A DNA stretch of 64,000 bases from Caballeronia sordidicola (GCF_002220365.1 NZ_MTHB01000109.1:1-64000), one strand, 5' to 3'. Numbered from the stretch's first letter, positions 35,684 to 44,906 are shown. The notes: generated from the letters alone by a model not told the origin. A program made the numbers and translations.

Positions 35684-36751
35684 ATGCAAAAACGCGCCTT
35701 GATCGTCGGTGCCAGCGGTGTGATCGGGACCGCGCTGTCCGAACACCTGTTATCCGATGACTGGAAGGTAACCGGCCTGTCGCGTGGACGCGGGACGCCG
35801 ACCGCCGGCGTGCATATGCGCACAGCTGACCTCACTTCGCGGGATGAAGTCGCGTCTGCCCTGAACGATGTGGACGTAGACGCCGTGTTTTTCGCCGCTT
35901 GGGCGCGGCAGGCGACCGAGAAGGAAAACATCCGCGTCAATGGCGCGATGGTAAGCAACGTGTTGAACGTCATGGGCCCGTCGCTTCAAAACGGTCATGC
36001 AGCATTGGTCACGGGCCTGAAGCACTATCTTGGCCCTTTCGAGGCATACGGGACGGGCGCTGTTCCCAAGACGCCGTTCCGCGAGGAGCAAGGCCGTCAA
36101 CCGGTAGAGAACTTCTACTACGAGCAAGAGGACAGATTGTTCGAGGCGGCCTCACGCTTCGGCTTCACATGGAGCGTGCACCGCCCGCACACCATTATTG
36201 GCTATGCACTGGGCAACGCGATGAACATGGGTGTGACGCTCGCCGTGTATGCCACGTTGTGCAAGCAGAGCGGCCAGCCGTTTGTATTTCCCGGCTCTGC
36301 CACGCAGTGGAACGGACTGACGGATATGACCGACGCCCGCCTCCTGGCACGACATCTGGAATGGGCGGCGACCAGTGATAAGTCAAGGAACGAAGATTTC
36401 AACGTCGCAAACGGCGATGTATTTCGATGGCAATGGATGTGGTCGCAGATTGCGAACTACTTTGGCATTGAAGCGGCACCTTTCGACGGCGTATTGCGTC
36501 CGTTGGAACATAGGATGCAGGACAGCGCCCGGCAGTGGCAGGCGATCGCTACGCAATTTGAGCTCAAGGAGCCTGCGATTGAAAACCTCGTATCCTGGTG
36601 GCATACGGACGCCGACCTTGGACGACCCATGGAGGTGGTGACCGATATGTCGAAGAGCAGGAAGGCAGGCTTTTTGGCGTACCAAAGCACGCTGGATGCG
36701 TTCATTGACCTGTTTGAACGGCTGAAGGCCGAGCGAATCATCCCCGGATAG
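35684..36751 (+). CDS. PRISE-type NAD(P)H enone 1,4-reductase (SDR superfamily)
   Basis: 355 aa from ATG 35684. N-terminal Rossmann GASGVIGTALSEHLL. Motifs diagnostic of the progesterone-5-beta-reductase/iridoid-synthase-like group are in order: TGLKHYLGPFEAYG (catalytic Lys and the partner residues), NFYYEQED and HRPHTIIGYALGNAMNMG. Members reduce activated C=C bonds of enones with NADPH and are best known from plants; bacterial members are less studied. The divergent LysR gene probably controls it. A good hairpin terminator follows. Family is confident, the natural substrate is not known. Confidence 0.85.
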   Translation: MQKRALIVGASGVIGTALSEHLLSDDWKVTGLSRGRGTPTAGVHMRTADLTSRDEVASALNDVDVDAVFFAAWARQATEKENIRVNGAMVSNVLNVMGPSLQNGHAALVTGLKHYLGPFEAYGTGAVPKTPFREEQGRQPVENFYYEQEDRLFEAASRFGFTWSVHRPHTIIGYALGNAMNMGVTLAVYATLCKQSGQPFVFPGSATQWNGLTDMTDARLLARHLEWAATSDKSRNEDFNVANGDVFRWQWMWSQIANYFGIEAAPFDGVLRPLEHRMQDSARQWQAIATQFELKEPAIENLVSWWHTDADLGRPMEVVTDMSKSRKAGFLAYQSTLDAFIDLFERLKAERIIPG

Positions 36752-36781
36752 CGCGCGCCTGGATTCACTGCCGGTTCGCTG

Positions 36782-36804
36782 CGCGGGTCATCGTGTGACC
36801 CGCG
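36782..36804. terminator. Bidirectional terminator between convergent genes
   Basis: Perfect 9-bp stem CGCGGGTCA / TGACCCGCG with a 5-base loop, followed by TTTCC on the plus strand. It lies between the convergent stops of the enone reductase (36751) and the DUF2889 gene (36866). Confidence 0.75.
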
Positions 36805-36865
36805 TTTCCGGTTTGATATCGATTGAATTATTTGGTCGTATCGCCATCGCCAACATCAGCGCGCT

Positions 36866-37387
36866 TCATTTTGCTTGGCTCCGGTACCACTTCGGGTAGA
36901 ACGTCTTCACGGCGTCCCCCTCGACTCGCAGCGCGTGGCAGCCATCGAGTTGAAACGGCTGCCGGTCGTTCGACGCGTTGATCTCCTCGCTCATGGTCTG
37001 GAACGCGGCTGTCGCCACCCCGCCGATCAACTCGGTCAAATGTGTGCAGCCCTTCGTGCCGCCGAATAACGCGCGCGTCTCGCGCATGAAGCCGGCCTTC
37101 AGTGTCAAGCCGATCAGCTTCTTATATTCCGGACCGATCACATCGCAGAAACCGGGATAAGGGACGACCTCCGACTCCGCATGGGCATCGACGATCAGAA
37201 AATCCGTGTTGACCGTGATCCGCAGGCGCATCTGATGAATCGCTTCGCCGGCGAGGCGCACGACACCGCTCGAATAGCGGTCGTAGGTCTTTGTATCCTT
37301 GAGCACGCCTTCAATGTCGTACAGACCATCCGCGCGCCGGAAGCCACTCAATTCGATTCGGCGCACGTGGAGAAGTTGACGTTCCAT
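36866..37387 (-). CDS. DUF2889 family protein
   Basis: 173 aa from ATG 37387. The sequence (RRIELSGFRRADGLYDIEGVLKDTKTY at the start, GLTLKAGFMRETRALFGGTKGCTHLTELI in the middle) matches the DUF2889 family, whose function is not established. It is predicted soluble and without membrane segments. It begins 14 bp after the CitE stop and ends the minus-strand operon. A conserved Cys-His pair (GCTHL) invites a metal or thiol role, but nothing is known. An earlier ATG at about 37474 would overlap citE. Confidence 0.8.
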   Translation of the reverse strand: MERQLLHVRRIELSGFRRADGLYDIEGVLKDTKTYDRYSSGVVRLAGEAIHQMRLRITVNTDFLIVDAHAESEVVPYPGFCDVIGPEYKKLIGLTLKAGFMRETRALFGGTKGCTHLTELIGGVATAAFQTMSEEINASNDRQPFQLDGCHALRVEGDAVKTFYPKWYRSQAK

Positions 37388-37400
37388 AAGCTCAATACAA

Positions 37401-38225
37401 TCAGTTCGCGACAATTCGGCTTGCGACAATGCGTTTTGCGCGATCGACAATGGGTTTGTCGACAAGTTTTCCATCGACTGCAATGGCGCCCTTCGGATTC
37501 TCCGCGAGCTTGGCCAGCACGCGCTCGGCCCACGCAAAATCCGCGTCGCTGGGAGCGAAACCCCGGTTCACGGCTTCGACCTGTCGCGGATGAATACAGA
37601 GTTTGCCGCCGAAACCAAACCGCCGGCCGGCAGCGACATCGGCGGCAATCAGATCAGCGTCATCAATGGATAGGGTCACGCCGTCAACGGGCGCCACGAG
37701 TCCGGCAAAGCGCGACTCGATCACGAATTGCGAGCGCACGTAATCGAGTTCGTGGCCACTGCCTTCCACGCCGGCATCGACGCAATAATCGAACGAGCCG
37801 AATGCAAGCCGCGAGACCGATTTTTCATGCGCGATACTGCGCATCTGCACGACGCCGACCACGCTCTCGATCAATGCAATCAGCGACACTCCATCGCCGC
37901 AACGCATTGCAACATCGGCCAGCTCACTCGCCACTTCGGCCTTGGGCACCATCACGCGCATGACCGGCGACGCGCGCACCATCTTCACGTCGTCTTCATG
38001 CCACGGCGTGCCGAACGCATTCACGCGAATCATTACACGCGGCTTGTCCACGTCCGCAAGACCGGTTTCAAGCCACTTGGCGAGACCCTCGCGCGCCTGG
38101 ATTTTTGCATCGGGTGCGACTGCGTCTTCCAGGTCGATCACGACCTGATGCGCGGCCGTCGCAAGCGCCTTTGAAAAACGTTCCGGCCGATCTCCGGGCA
38201 CGAAAAGATAACTGCGTAGGGACAT
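37401..38225 (-). CDS. CitE-like acyl-CoA lyase (HpcH/HpaI family)
   Basis: 274 aa, ATG 38225 with AGGAG six bases upstream. CitE-like TIM barrel: RSYLFVPGDRPERFSKAL at the start, DLEDAV (Mg ligand), VMIRVNAFGTPWHEDD, IESVVGV, GFGGKLCIHPRQVEAVN. Enzymes of this type cleave (S)-citramalyl-CoA to pyruvate and acetyl-CoA, or malyl/methylmalyl-CoA to glyoxylate products. No citrate-lyase alpha, gamma or acyl-carrier genes are present, so it is not citrate lyase. The operon partners fit the CoA lyase role. Confidence 0.87.
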   Translation of the reverse strand: MSLRSYLFVPGDRPERFSKALATAAHQVVIDLEDAVAPDAKIQAREGLAKWLETGLADVDKPRVMIRVNAFGTPWHEDDVKMVRASPVMRVMVPKAEVASELADVAMRCGDGVSLIALIESVVGVVQMRSIAHEKSVSRLAFGSFDYCVDAGVEGSGHELDYVRSQFVIESRFAGLVAPVDGVTLSIDDADLIAADVAAGRRFGFGGKLCIHPRQVEAVNRGFAPSDADFAWAERVLAKLAENPKGAIAVDGKLVDKPIVDRAKRIVASRIVAN

Positions 38226-38262
38226 GCCTGTCTCCTGACTTGAGGCTTCATCCGTTAAGGTG

Positions 38263-39096
38263 TCATCCGGCATTCCAGTCGCGCTGGAAAGTCTCGGAGT
38301 AACTGAATCGGTCAGCCGGATGAATGCTGATTGCCGCTTCGACCACTTCGCCGCGCTGATTGAGATATCGGCGGCAAAGCCAGAGTGCGGGCGTTCTCGG
38401 CTTGACGTTGACCAGCGCGGCGATAGCCGACGGCATGGCGATAGCCCGGATCTCCTGCTGCACTTGGGCAATGCGCTCGCCGAACTGCTTTTCGATCAGC
38501 GTATAGATCGGCACATGCGATTCGTTTTCGCTCACCACCAGTGAACGAAATGCCGGCTGGATAAAAACTTCGGTATGACAAATTGGATCGGGGCCGTCGC
38601 CCGAACGCCGCAATCCCGCGATCCGCAGCCACGTTTCGCCGGGCTTGGCCGTCAGCATTGCGCAGATCTCGGGGTCGCGAACCTCCGATGTCTCCTTCGA
38701 TAAAATCTGCAGGACGGTATCGGCCGTATAGCGATGCAAATCGCTCAGTTGCTGCATGACTTGCCGATACCCTCCCTCGGATCGCACGGCTTTCACTGTC
38801 GTGCCGACCCCCGCCTGTCGCACGACCATGCCCAACTGCACGAGTTGCTTCACCGCTTCACGCACGGTCGAACGGCTGGCGCCGAACTGCTCGCACAGCT
38901 CGAACTCGGTTGGAATGGTGGAGCCGACCGGAAAGCGGCCACTCTGAATTTCATTGATGAGCGTCTGCGCCAATTGCATGTAACGCGGTTGCTGACCCAG
39001 GACTGTGACCATCGGCTCTTGCGTGAGGAAAGGTGAACGGGGCGGACCGCCCACATTCGCCCGTCCAGACCCGTCGCGCAACGCTTGGGCGCTCAT
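38263..39096 (-). CDS. GntR/HutC-family regulator with UTRA domain
   Basis: 277 aa. Winged HTH about 38-105 (YMQLAQTLINEIQSGRFPVGSTIPTEFELCEQFGASRSTVREAVKQLVQLGMV) and a C-terminal UTRA effector domain. Its ATG overlaps the CoA-transferase stop by four bases (ATGA), so it is encoded inside the catabolic operon and is likely an auto-regulating repressor. HutC-type dyads are palindromic; a suitable site lies upstream of the operon at 44893-44906. Its inducer is probably a pathway acid or CoA ester. Confidence 0.9.
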   Translation of the reverse strand: MSAQALRDGSGRANVGGPPRSPFLTQEPMVTVLGQQPRYMQLAQTLINEIQSGRFPVGSTIPTEFELCEQFGASRSTVREAVKQLVQLGMVVRQAGVGTTVKAVRSEGGYRQVMQQLSDLHRYTADTVLQILSKETSEVRDPEICAMLTAKPGETWLRIAGLRRSGDGPDPICHTEVFIQPAFRSLVVSENESHVPIYTLIEKQFGERIAQVQQEIRAIAMPSAIAALVNVKPRTPALWLCRRYLNQRGEVVEAAISIHPADRFSYSETFQRDWNAG

Positions 39097-40283
39097 TGCA
39101 CGACGGCCTTCTCGCGGAGCGAGGCGATCCGATCAGCATCGTAACCGAGTTCCGTGAGCAGCCTGTCCGTGTCCTGCCCTAAATCGGGCGCCGCGCGCAA
39201 CGGCAACGGCTCGTCAACGCGTACCGGCGCCGCCACACCGCGAATCTTGCCGAAGCGTGGATGCTCGGCATTGACCACGCCCTCGCGCTCGGCCACGAAC
39301 GGATTGTCGAGCGCCTGTTTGACGTCGTAGACCGGCGCAGCGGGCACGCGGCCGCCAAAACGCCTAAGCCACTCCTGCGTGGTCGCGGTGGACAGCGCCG
39401 CATCGAGTTCCTTTTCCAGCAGGTCGCGATTGGCCAGCCGCGCCTTGAAGTTGTTAAAGCGCTCGTCCGTGACCCACGACGGTTTGTCGAGGACTTCGGC
39501 CAGCACGCCCCAGAATTTTTCCTTGTTGCACATCAGGAAGATCCAGCCGTCCTGCGTCTTGTACAACTGGCTCGGCGTAAGCGACGGGTGCGATGACCGG
39601 CGATCGCGACCGGTCACGACGTCGCCGTTCAAATACCACGTGGCGACATAGGCGAGATTGTGCATGGCGACATCGAAGAGACTGACGTCCATGTCGCGGC
39701 CAATGCCCGAGGCACGCGCCTGCACGATCCCCGCGAGCAACGCCATGGCGGCAGTCGTGCCCGTCATCAAGTCGATGATCGACAGACCGAAACGCGCGGG
39801 CGGACTATCCGGCTCGCCCGTCACCGACAGGTATCCGGCCTCCGCCTGCATCAGATAGTCATAACCGGGCCACGCCGCGCGGCTTCCCGTGCGTCCATAA
39901 GCCGACAGATGACCGCAGACAATAGCCGGATTGGATTCCTTCAACTGGTCATAGGTCAGCCCGAGTTTGGCCGGCAGGTCGCCTCGGAGGTTATTGAAAA
40001 CGGCGTCGCTTTTCTTGACCAGGTCGAGCAGCACCTGGCGTGCTTCCGCCTTCTTCAGATCAAGCGTCAAGCTGCACTTGTTGCGGTTGAACGCCTCGAA
40101 AAAATGGCTGTCGCCCTCGCCGAAAAAATACGGACCGACCGCGCGGCCAACGTCGCCGCCTTCGCGGAAATTCTCGACCTTGATGATTTCCGCACCGAGA
40201 TCGGCCAGATGCTGGGTCGCGAACGGACCCGCGCCGTATTGTTCGACCGCGACAATACGTACGCCAGAGAGCGGCAAAGTCAT
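39093..40283 (-). CDS. Family III (CaiB/BaiF) CoA-transferase
   Basis: 396 aa. ATG 40283 overlaps the acyl-CoA dehydrogenase stop; GAGGA precedes it. Family-III hallmarks: LADLGAEIIKVEN near the N-terminus, NLRGDLPAKLGL, and ARFGLSIIDLMTG with the catalytic Asp. It moves CoA from a donor (often succinyl-CoA) to a carboxylic acid by a covalent aspartyl-CoA route. In this operon it would activate the dicarboxylate substrate. No second subunit is needed. Confidence 0.92.
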   Translation of the reverse strand: MTLPLSGVRIVAVEQYGAGPFATQHLADLGAEIIKVENFREGGDVGRAVGPYFFGEGDSHFFEAFNRNKCSLTLDLKKAEARQVLLDLVKKSDAVFNNLRGDLPAKLGLTYDQLKESNPAIVCGHLSAYGRTGSRAAWPGYDYLMQAEAGYLSVTGEPDSPPARFGLSIIDLMTGTTAAMALLAGIVQARASGIGRDMDVSLFDVAMHNLAYVATWYLNGDVVTGRDRRSSHPSLTPSQLYKTQDGWIFLMCNKEKFWGVLAEVLDKPSWVTDERFNNFKARLANRDLLEKELDAALSTATTQEWLRRFGGRVPAAPVYDVKQALDNPFVAEREGVVNAEHPRFGKIRGVAAPVRVDEPLPLRAAPDLGQDTDRLLTELGYDADRIASLREKAVVQ

Positions 40284-41464
40284 ACCGGATTCCTCGCAAT
40301 CAAATTCTTGGCGATAATGATTCTCTGCATCTCGTTGGTGCCCTCTCCAATGCATAACAACGGCGCATCGCGATACAAACGCTCGACATTGAATTCTTTC
40401 GAGTAGCCGTACGCGCCGTGAATCCGCATTGCCTCAATACTGTTTTCGAGTGCGGCCTCGGTTGCGAAATACTTCGCCATGCCGGCTTCCATGTCGCACC
40501 GTTCCCCGCGGTCATACGCAACCGCAGCCGCTTCAGTCAGCAAACGCGCCGCCTGCACGCGGGTCGCCATTTCGCCCAGCTTCAACGCTATCGCCTGATG
40601 CTCGCAGATCGGCTTGCCGAAGGTCTTGCGTTGCTGCGAATAGGACACGGATTCGTCGAGCGCGGCTTGCGCCAGACCCACGCCGCGCGCCGCCACATTG
40701 ATACGACCCAGTTCAAGACCGCCTAATATTTGCTTCAGGCCGCGCCCTTCCTCGCCGCCGATCACTTGCGAAACCGGCACGCGAAAATCCGTGAAGGTCA
40801 GCTCGCACGTATCAATCCCCTTATAGCCGAGCTTTTCGAGCTTGCGGCTGACTTCGAAGCCAGGGCCTTTTTCGACGAGCAGCAGTGTCATGCCCTTGTG
40901 GCGCGGCTCCGCCTTGGGGTCGGTTTTCACCAGCAGCGCAAGCACGTTGCCATGCAGACTGTTCGTGATCCAGGTCTTGCTGCCATTGACCACGTACTCA
41001 TCGCCTTCGCGACGTGCGACCGTACGGATCGCCTGCAGATCCGTGCCGCAATCCGGTTCCGTCAAGCCTATGCCGCCGCGCAATTCACCCGTTGCCATGC
41101 GCGGAAGATAGGTGCTCTTTTGCTCTGCGGTGCCGTTGCGCTGCACGGTCATCGCCATGATCAAATGCGAATTGATGATGCCGCTCACCGACATCCACAC
41201 TGCCGAGATCCGGTCGACTATCTTCGCGTACGTCGATGTCGACAGACCCAACCCCCCATATTCCTGAGCGATCAGGCAACCGAACAACCCCATGTCCTTC
41301 ATTTTCTCGACGATCTCGTGCGGGTATTCGTCGGCGGCTTCGAGCGCGTGGACGTACGGCTTGACTTCGGTCCTGAGAAAACGGTCGAGCATGTCGAGAA
41401 TCAACACTTCGTTAGCCTTCGCCTCTTCCGCTGTTTCGGTCTTTTCTACATCAATGGTAGCCAT
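40280..41464 (-). CDS. Acyl-CoA dehydrogenase
   Basis: 394 aa, ATG 41464 with AGGAG five bases upstream. ACAD landmarks in order: GLTEPDCGTDLQAIRTVARREGDEYVVNGSK, TWITNSLHG, FGKPICEHQAIALKLGEMATRVQAARLLTEAAA, and the C-terminal EGTNEMQRIIIAKNLIAR. FAD-dependent alpha,beta-desaturation of a CoA ester, passing electrons to ETF. Candidates in this setting are methylsuccinyl-CoA or glutaryl-type CoA. The usual decarboxylating-glutaryl residues cannot be judged by eye. Confidence 0.92.
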   Translation of the reverse strand: MATIDVEKTETAEEAKANEVLILDMLDRFLRTEVKPYVHALEAADEYPHEIVEKMKDMGLFGCLIAQEYGGLGLSTSTYAKIVDRISAVWMSVSGIINSHLIMAMTVQRNGTAEQKSTYLPRMATGELRGGIGLTEPDCGTDLQAIRTVARREGDEYVVNGSKTWITNSLHGNVLALLVKTDPKAEPRHKGMTLLLVEKGPGFEVSRKLEKLGYKGIDTCELTFTDFRVPVSQVIGGEEGRGLKQILGGLELGRINVAARGVGLAQAALDESVSYSQQRKTFGKPICEHQAIALKLGEMATRVQAARLLTEAAAVAYDRGERCDMEAGMAKYFATEAALENSIEAMRIHGAYGYSKEFNVERLYRDAPLLCIGEGTNEMQRIIIAKNLIARNPV

Positions 41465-41511
41465 GAAATCTCCTGCCTTGAAGGCGTGAAGCATTGATTA
41501 ACGAGGAAGGT

Positions 41512-42894
41512 TCAATCGGGACGACGCAGCACACCTGCGAGCGTGGACACCGGCATACGATCGAGATCGAGAACCGCATCGCGGACTTGAGCGGCACGTT
41601 CGTGCGAGACCGCGCGCTGGGCGTTGTCGAAGAACTTGGCGACAATATCGTCGTTGCTGAGCGGCCGGTCAGACGAGCCGCGATTGATTGCTTCACGCTG
41701 GACCAGACGACGCCCGTCGCGCGTGAAGACGATCACCTCGCCGGTGTAGTGGCGCGGGAATGTGGATTCGTGATCGACCTCGTAATTGACGCGTTGCGCG
41801 AGCGACAACACCGCCGGATCGGCGAGCGAAGCGTCGTCGAGATCGTCGAGCGTGAAGCGTCCTTTGAGCAATCCGGCCGCCACGATGTACGGAATGCTGA
41901 ACTGCGCGTCGTAGCTGTTCGCCGGCCGCTTCTTGTTCGATACCGGCTCGCAGACCACGTCCACGGTCGGACCCGGCACGCGCACGATCACGTTCTCGAT
42001 TTCATCGCCGCTAAGTCCATGCTGCTTGTGCAGTTCGACGGCGGCGTCGGACGAAGCATGCGTGAAATGGCAAGCGGGAATCGGCTTGAGCGCGACGTGA
42101 TCAATTTCCCATTGGTCGCCAAGCCCGGTTGTCGCAATGGAAAGATCCGGCAAGGCTGCGTCGTTCAGATGCAGCGCATAGAGGCCGTAGCGGCCTTCAT
42201 ACGGCGCCCCCGGCCCTACGAAGCCGTGTTTGGCCAGCGAGGCCGCCACGGTTCCGCTGACGGCGGCCCACCCCGGATGCAGGCGCTTGGTCCACGCGCC
42301 GTCCTGGAGAAATTCAAGACTGCCTGACGCCATGGACAGCGCAATCCCCTGCGCATGGGTCGCGCTTGCTTCGTCGAGCCCCAGCAGGCGCGCGGCGGCC
42401 AGCGTGCAGCCGAATGCGCCGGCAAGTCCCGTGGGATGAAAGCCGGCCTTGTGGAAACCGCCTTGCGCGACCGCACCTACTCTCGTGGATACTTCCATCG
42501 CGCAAAGATAGGCGGTGAGAAGATCGGCGCCGCTCGCATTCTCGCGCTCGCCGAGACCAAACACGCAGGGCAAGGCGCTAGCGGTCGAATGAATCACGCC
42601 GCGTGCGTGGGTGTCGTCGAAATCGAGACCGTGGATCAATACGCCGTTCAGGAGCATCGCGTCGCGCATGGCGAGACGTTCCGAATGCGCGAAGACCGAC
42701 GCGTGGCCGCTGCCGAGTTCCTGCATGGCGGCAAGGGTGATGCGTGAATAGTTGAAGGTAGTCGTCGCGAATGCAAGACCGATGCTATCCAGCATCAGAT
42801 GCTTGGCGCGCTCGCGTACCGCTTGCGGTACATCCGACAATTGCAGGTTCGTCGTGAAGCGGGCAAGCGCGGCGGAGATGGAAGTTGAGTTCAC
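41512..42894 (-). CDS. MmgE/PrpD family protein
   Basis: 460 aa, GTG start at 42894 overlapping the MFS stop (GTGA) with AGGAGG upstream. The family contains 2-methylcitrate dehydratase and cis-aconitate decarboxylase (itaconate synthase). Typical blocks: LDSIGLAFATT, HGLDFDDTHARGVIHSTASALP, GFHPTGLAGAFGCTLAAARLLGL, and KPIPACHFTHASSDAAVEL. No prpB/prpC genes occur, so methylcitrate cycle membership is unlikely; a role in making or isomerising a C5/C6 acid is more consistent with the neighbours. Confidence 0.88.
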   Translation of the reverse strand: MNSTSISAALARFTTNLQLSDVPQAVRERAKHLMLDSIGLAFATTTFNYSRITLAAMQELGSGHASVFAHSERLAMRDAMLLNGVLIHGLDFDDTHARGVIHSTASALPCVFGLGERENASGADLLTAYLCAMEVSTRVGAVAQGGFHKAGFHPTGLAGAFGCTLAAARLLGLDEASATHAQGIALSMASGSLEFLQDGAWTKRLHPGWAAVSGTVAASLAKHGFVGPGAPYEGRYGLYALHLNDAALPDLSIATTGLGDQWEIDHVALKPIPACHFTHASSDAAVELHKQHGLSGDEIENVIVRVPGPTVDVVCEPVSNKKRPANSYDAQFSIPYIVAAGLLKGRFTLDDLDDASLADPAVLSLAQRVNYEVDHESTFPRHYTGEVIVFTRDGRRLVQREAINRGSSDRPLSNDDIVAKFFDNAQRAVSHERAAQVRDAVLDLDRMPVSTLAGVLRRPD

Positions 42895-44282
42895 CGTGCA
42901 ATTCCTCCTTGCTTGAAATCGAGGGTGGAGTCGAGTGCGTCTTCATCCGGCGACGCCGCTTCGAGCGAATACTGATTCGCATCCACACCAAGAGAGACGA
43001 TAGCCACGATTAACAGGATCAGCACTCCTGACACCATGCCAAGCACGCCGAACAATCCAAACTGGGCATAAAGCAGGACAGCGATATAGGACGTGGTCAT
43101 TGATGCAAGCCGGCCGCACACGCCTGCCGCGCCCGTTCCCCGCAAGCGCAACGCCGTGGGAAACAACTCAGGCACGTAGCCAAACAGACCCAGAGTGACA
43201 ATCGCGAAGATGCAGCTCACGAGCACGAAACCGACACAGGCAATCGCGGCGTTGGCGACCATCTGCGGATAGATGAAGCCAAGCACGATTGTCATGACCG
43301 AGAAAAACACCAGACCCTTCGCTCGCCCCAGACGGTCCGCACTGAGGAAGCCCAGTATCGCGCCAAACGGAGCGCCGAACGACATCAGCGTGGTAAAGCC
43401 AAGCGATGTCACCACGTCACGCCCTTCCTTCACAAAGAAGGTCGGCAGCCACGCCACGAAGCCGTACACCGCAACATTCACCGCGATCGCGGTCAGGGCA
43501 GCCGTCAGCGTCCGGCCGATCATGCCGCGCCGGAACAGCGCGCTGAACGGCAATTGCGGAACCTCGAGATTCTGCGTGCGCGCGCATTCGGGCAACGGCC
43601 CGCGCTGCTTTGCCACCTCGGCTTCGATCGCGCTCACGGTGCGCTCGGCCTCGTCAAGCCGGCCGACCGATTCCAGCCAGCGCGGCGACTCGGGCATGCT
43701 GTGACGCAGCGCCCACACAATCATTGCGCCAACGCCGGCGATGCCGAACATCCAGCGCCATCCCAGCGTCGGGATCACGACATAACCCACGCTCGTTGCG
43801 ATCACGAGCCCCGAGTTGACGATCAATCCGAGTAGCGATATCCATCGTCCGCGATACGCCGGCGGGATGAATTCGCACAGCGTTCCGGCCGCGACAACCA
43901 GCTCTGCGCCCAGCCCGATGCCCATCAGGAAACGACAGCCAATCAACCAGTAGATGTTCGGCACAAAGGCGGCTGCGATCGACATCACGCCGAACAGTGC
44001 AAGGTTGAACTGATACGAAGAGCGGCGTCCGAAGCGGTCACCGAGATAGCCCGACAAGCCCGCGCCGATCACCATCCCGCAGAATCCCGCCGATACGAAC
44101 AGCGCGTTGAGCTGTAGCGTCGAGAAGCCTTGCTTCATCATCGCGGCCGCAACACCGCCGGCGAGATACACGTCGAACGCATCGAGGCACGCGCCCGCGC
44201 TGATCAGGCCGAGGATCTTCCAGTGGAAAGCAGCCATCGGCAATCTGTCCAGCCGTGCACCTGAGCTTACGAGTTGATTCAC
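42891..44282 (-). CDS. MFS transporter (metabolite:proton symporter type)
   Basis: 463 aa, GTG start at 44282 with AGGAG six bases upstream, preferred to a TTG seven codons earlier. Twelve membrane segments with the sugar-porter/AAHS pattern GYLGDRFGRRSSYQF in loop 2-3, SPRWLESVGRLDEAE after TM6, and PELFPTALRLRGTGAAG near TM10-11. It is the likely importer of the operon's carboxylic acid substrate. It is translationally coupled to the MmgE/PrpD gene. Confidence 0.9.
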   Translation of the reverse strand: MNQLVSSGARLDRLPMAAFHWKILGLISAGACLDAFDVYLAGGVAAAMMKQGFSTLQLNALFVSAGFCGMVIGAGLSGYLGDRFGRRSSYQFNLALFGVMSIAAAFVPNIYWLIGCRFLMGIGLGAELVVAAGTLCEFIPPAYRGRWISLLGLIVNSGLVIATSVGYVVIPTLGWRWMFGIAGVGAMIVWALRHSMPESPRWLESVGRLDEAERTVSAIEAEVAKQRGPLPECARTQNLEVPQLPFSALFRRGMIGRTLTAALTAIAVNVAVYGFVAWLPTFFVKEGRDVVTSLGFTTLMSFGAPFGAILGFLSADRLGRAKGLVFFSVMTIVLGFIYPQMVANAAIACVGFVLVSCIFAIVTLGLFGYVPELFPTALRLRGTGAAGVCGRLASMTTSYIAVLLYAQFGLFGVLGMVSGVLILLIVAIVSLGVDANQYSLEAASPDEDALDSTLDFKQGGIAR

Positions 44283-44365
44283 AATTGTCTCCTTACTGCG
44301 CAAGAGGTGGAACGTCGTTCGTTCTTGAGCCGGATCGACATTCCTTGGCGGCCTGCGGCGGTGGT

Positions 44366-44866
44366 CTAGTCCCCTGTGCCGTGGCCCTTCTTGGCGATCA
44401 ACGCGGTGCGCACGAAATCCATGACAGGCGTGCCGTCCTGCTTGAATGCACGCGTATGGACAGTGACGATGCCTTGCGTGGGACGTGACTTCGATTCGCG
44501 TTTTTCAAGCACTTCCGATTCGGCGTACAACGTATCGCCGCAAAATACGGGACCTGTCAGCTTGATCTCCTTCCAGCCGAGATTCGCAATGGCCTTGCCG
44601 CTGACGTCATTCACCGACATGCCGAGCACGATAGCGACCGTCAGGCCGCTATTGACCAGCAGTTGCCCGAACTCGCTCTTTGCGGCAAACGCGGCATCGC
44701 AGTGCATGGGATGGAAGTTCATTGTCAGCAACGAGAAGTGGATATTGTCGGCCTCGGTGATCGTCCGTCCCGGGCGATGTTCGTAAATGTCCCCGACCGT
44801 AAACTCCTCGAAGTAACGGCCATAACTCGCGCGATACCGTTGCTTCCCCACTTCTTCGGCTTGCAT
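44366..44866 (-). CDS. MaoC-family (R)-specific enoyl-CoA hydratase
   Basis: 166 aa, ATG 44866 with AGGAG eight bases upstream. Hot-dog fold with the hydratase catalytic block EADNIHFSLLTMNFHPMHCDAAFAAKSEFG (Asp and His present) and the C-terminal hot-dog strands. This length and block are like mesaconyl-/itaconyl-CoA hydratases of C5-dicarboxylate pathways. It is the first gene of the minus-strand operon, immediately downstream of a GntR-type palindrome. Confidence 0.88.
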   Translation of the reverse strand: MQAEEVGKQRYRASYGRYFEEFTVGDIYEHRPGRTITEADNIHFSLLTMNFHPMHCDAAFAAKSEFGQLLVNSGLTVAIVLGMSVNDVSGKAIANLGWKEIKLTGPVFCGDTLYAESEVLEKRESKSRPTQGIVTVHTRAFKQDGTPVMDFVRTALIAKKGHGTGD

Positions 44867-44892
44867 GTTCGGGCTCCTGTCTCAATTGTTTG

Positions 44893-44906
44893 TTTGTACG
44901 GACAAA
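44893..44906 (-). promoter_or_regulatory. Candidate GntR/HutC operator before the dicarboxylate operon
   Basis: TTTGT-ACGG-ACAAA, perfect 5-bp arms, 27 bp upstream of the MaoC start. The form matches short GntR-type dyads, and the operon encodes one GntR/UTRA regulator. No promoter hexamers are clear. Confidence 0.5.

Noticed and set aside
41512..42894. Methylcitrate-cycle prp cluster
   Set aside because: MmgE/PrpD is present but prpB and prpC are absent and the partners are CoA-based dicarboxylate enzymes.
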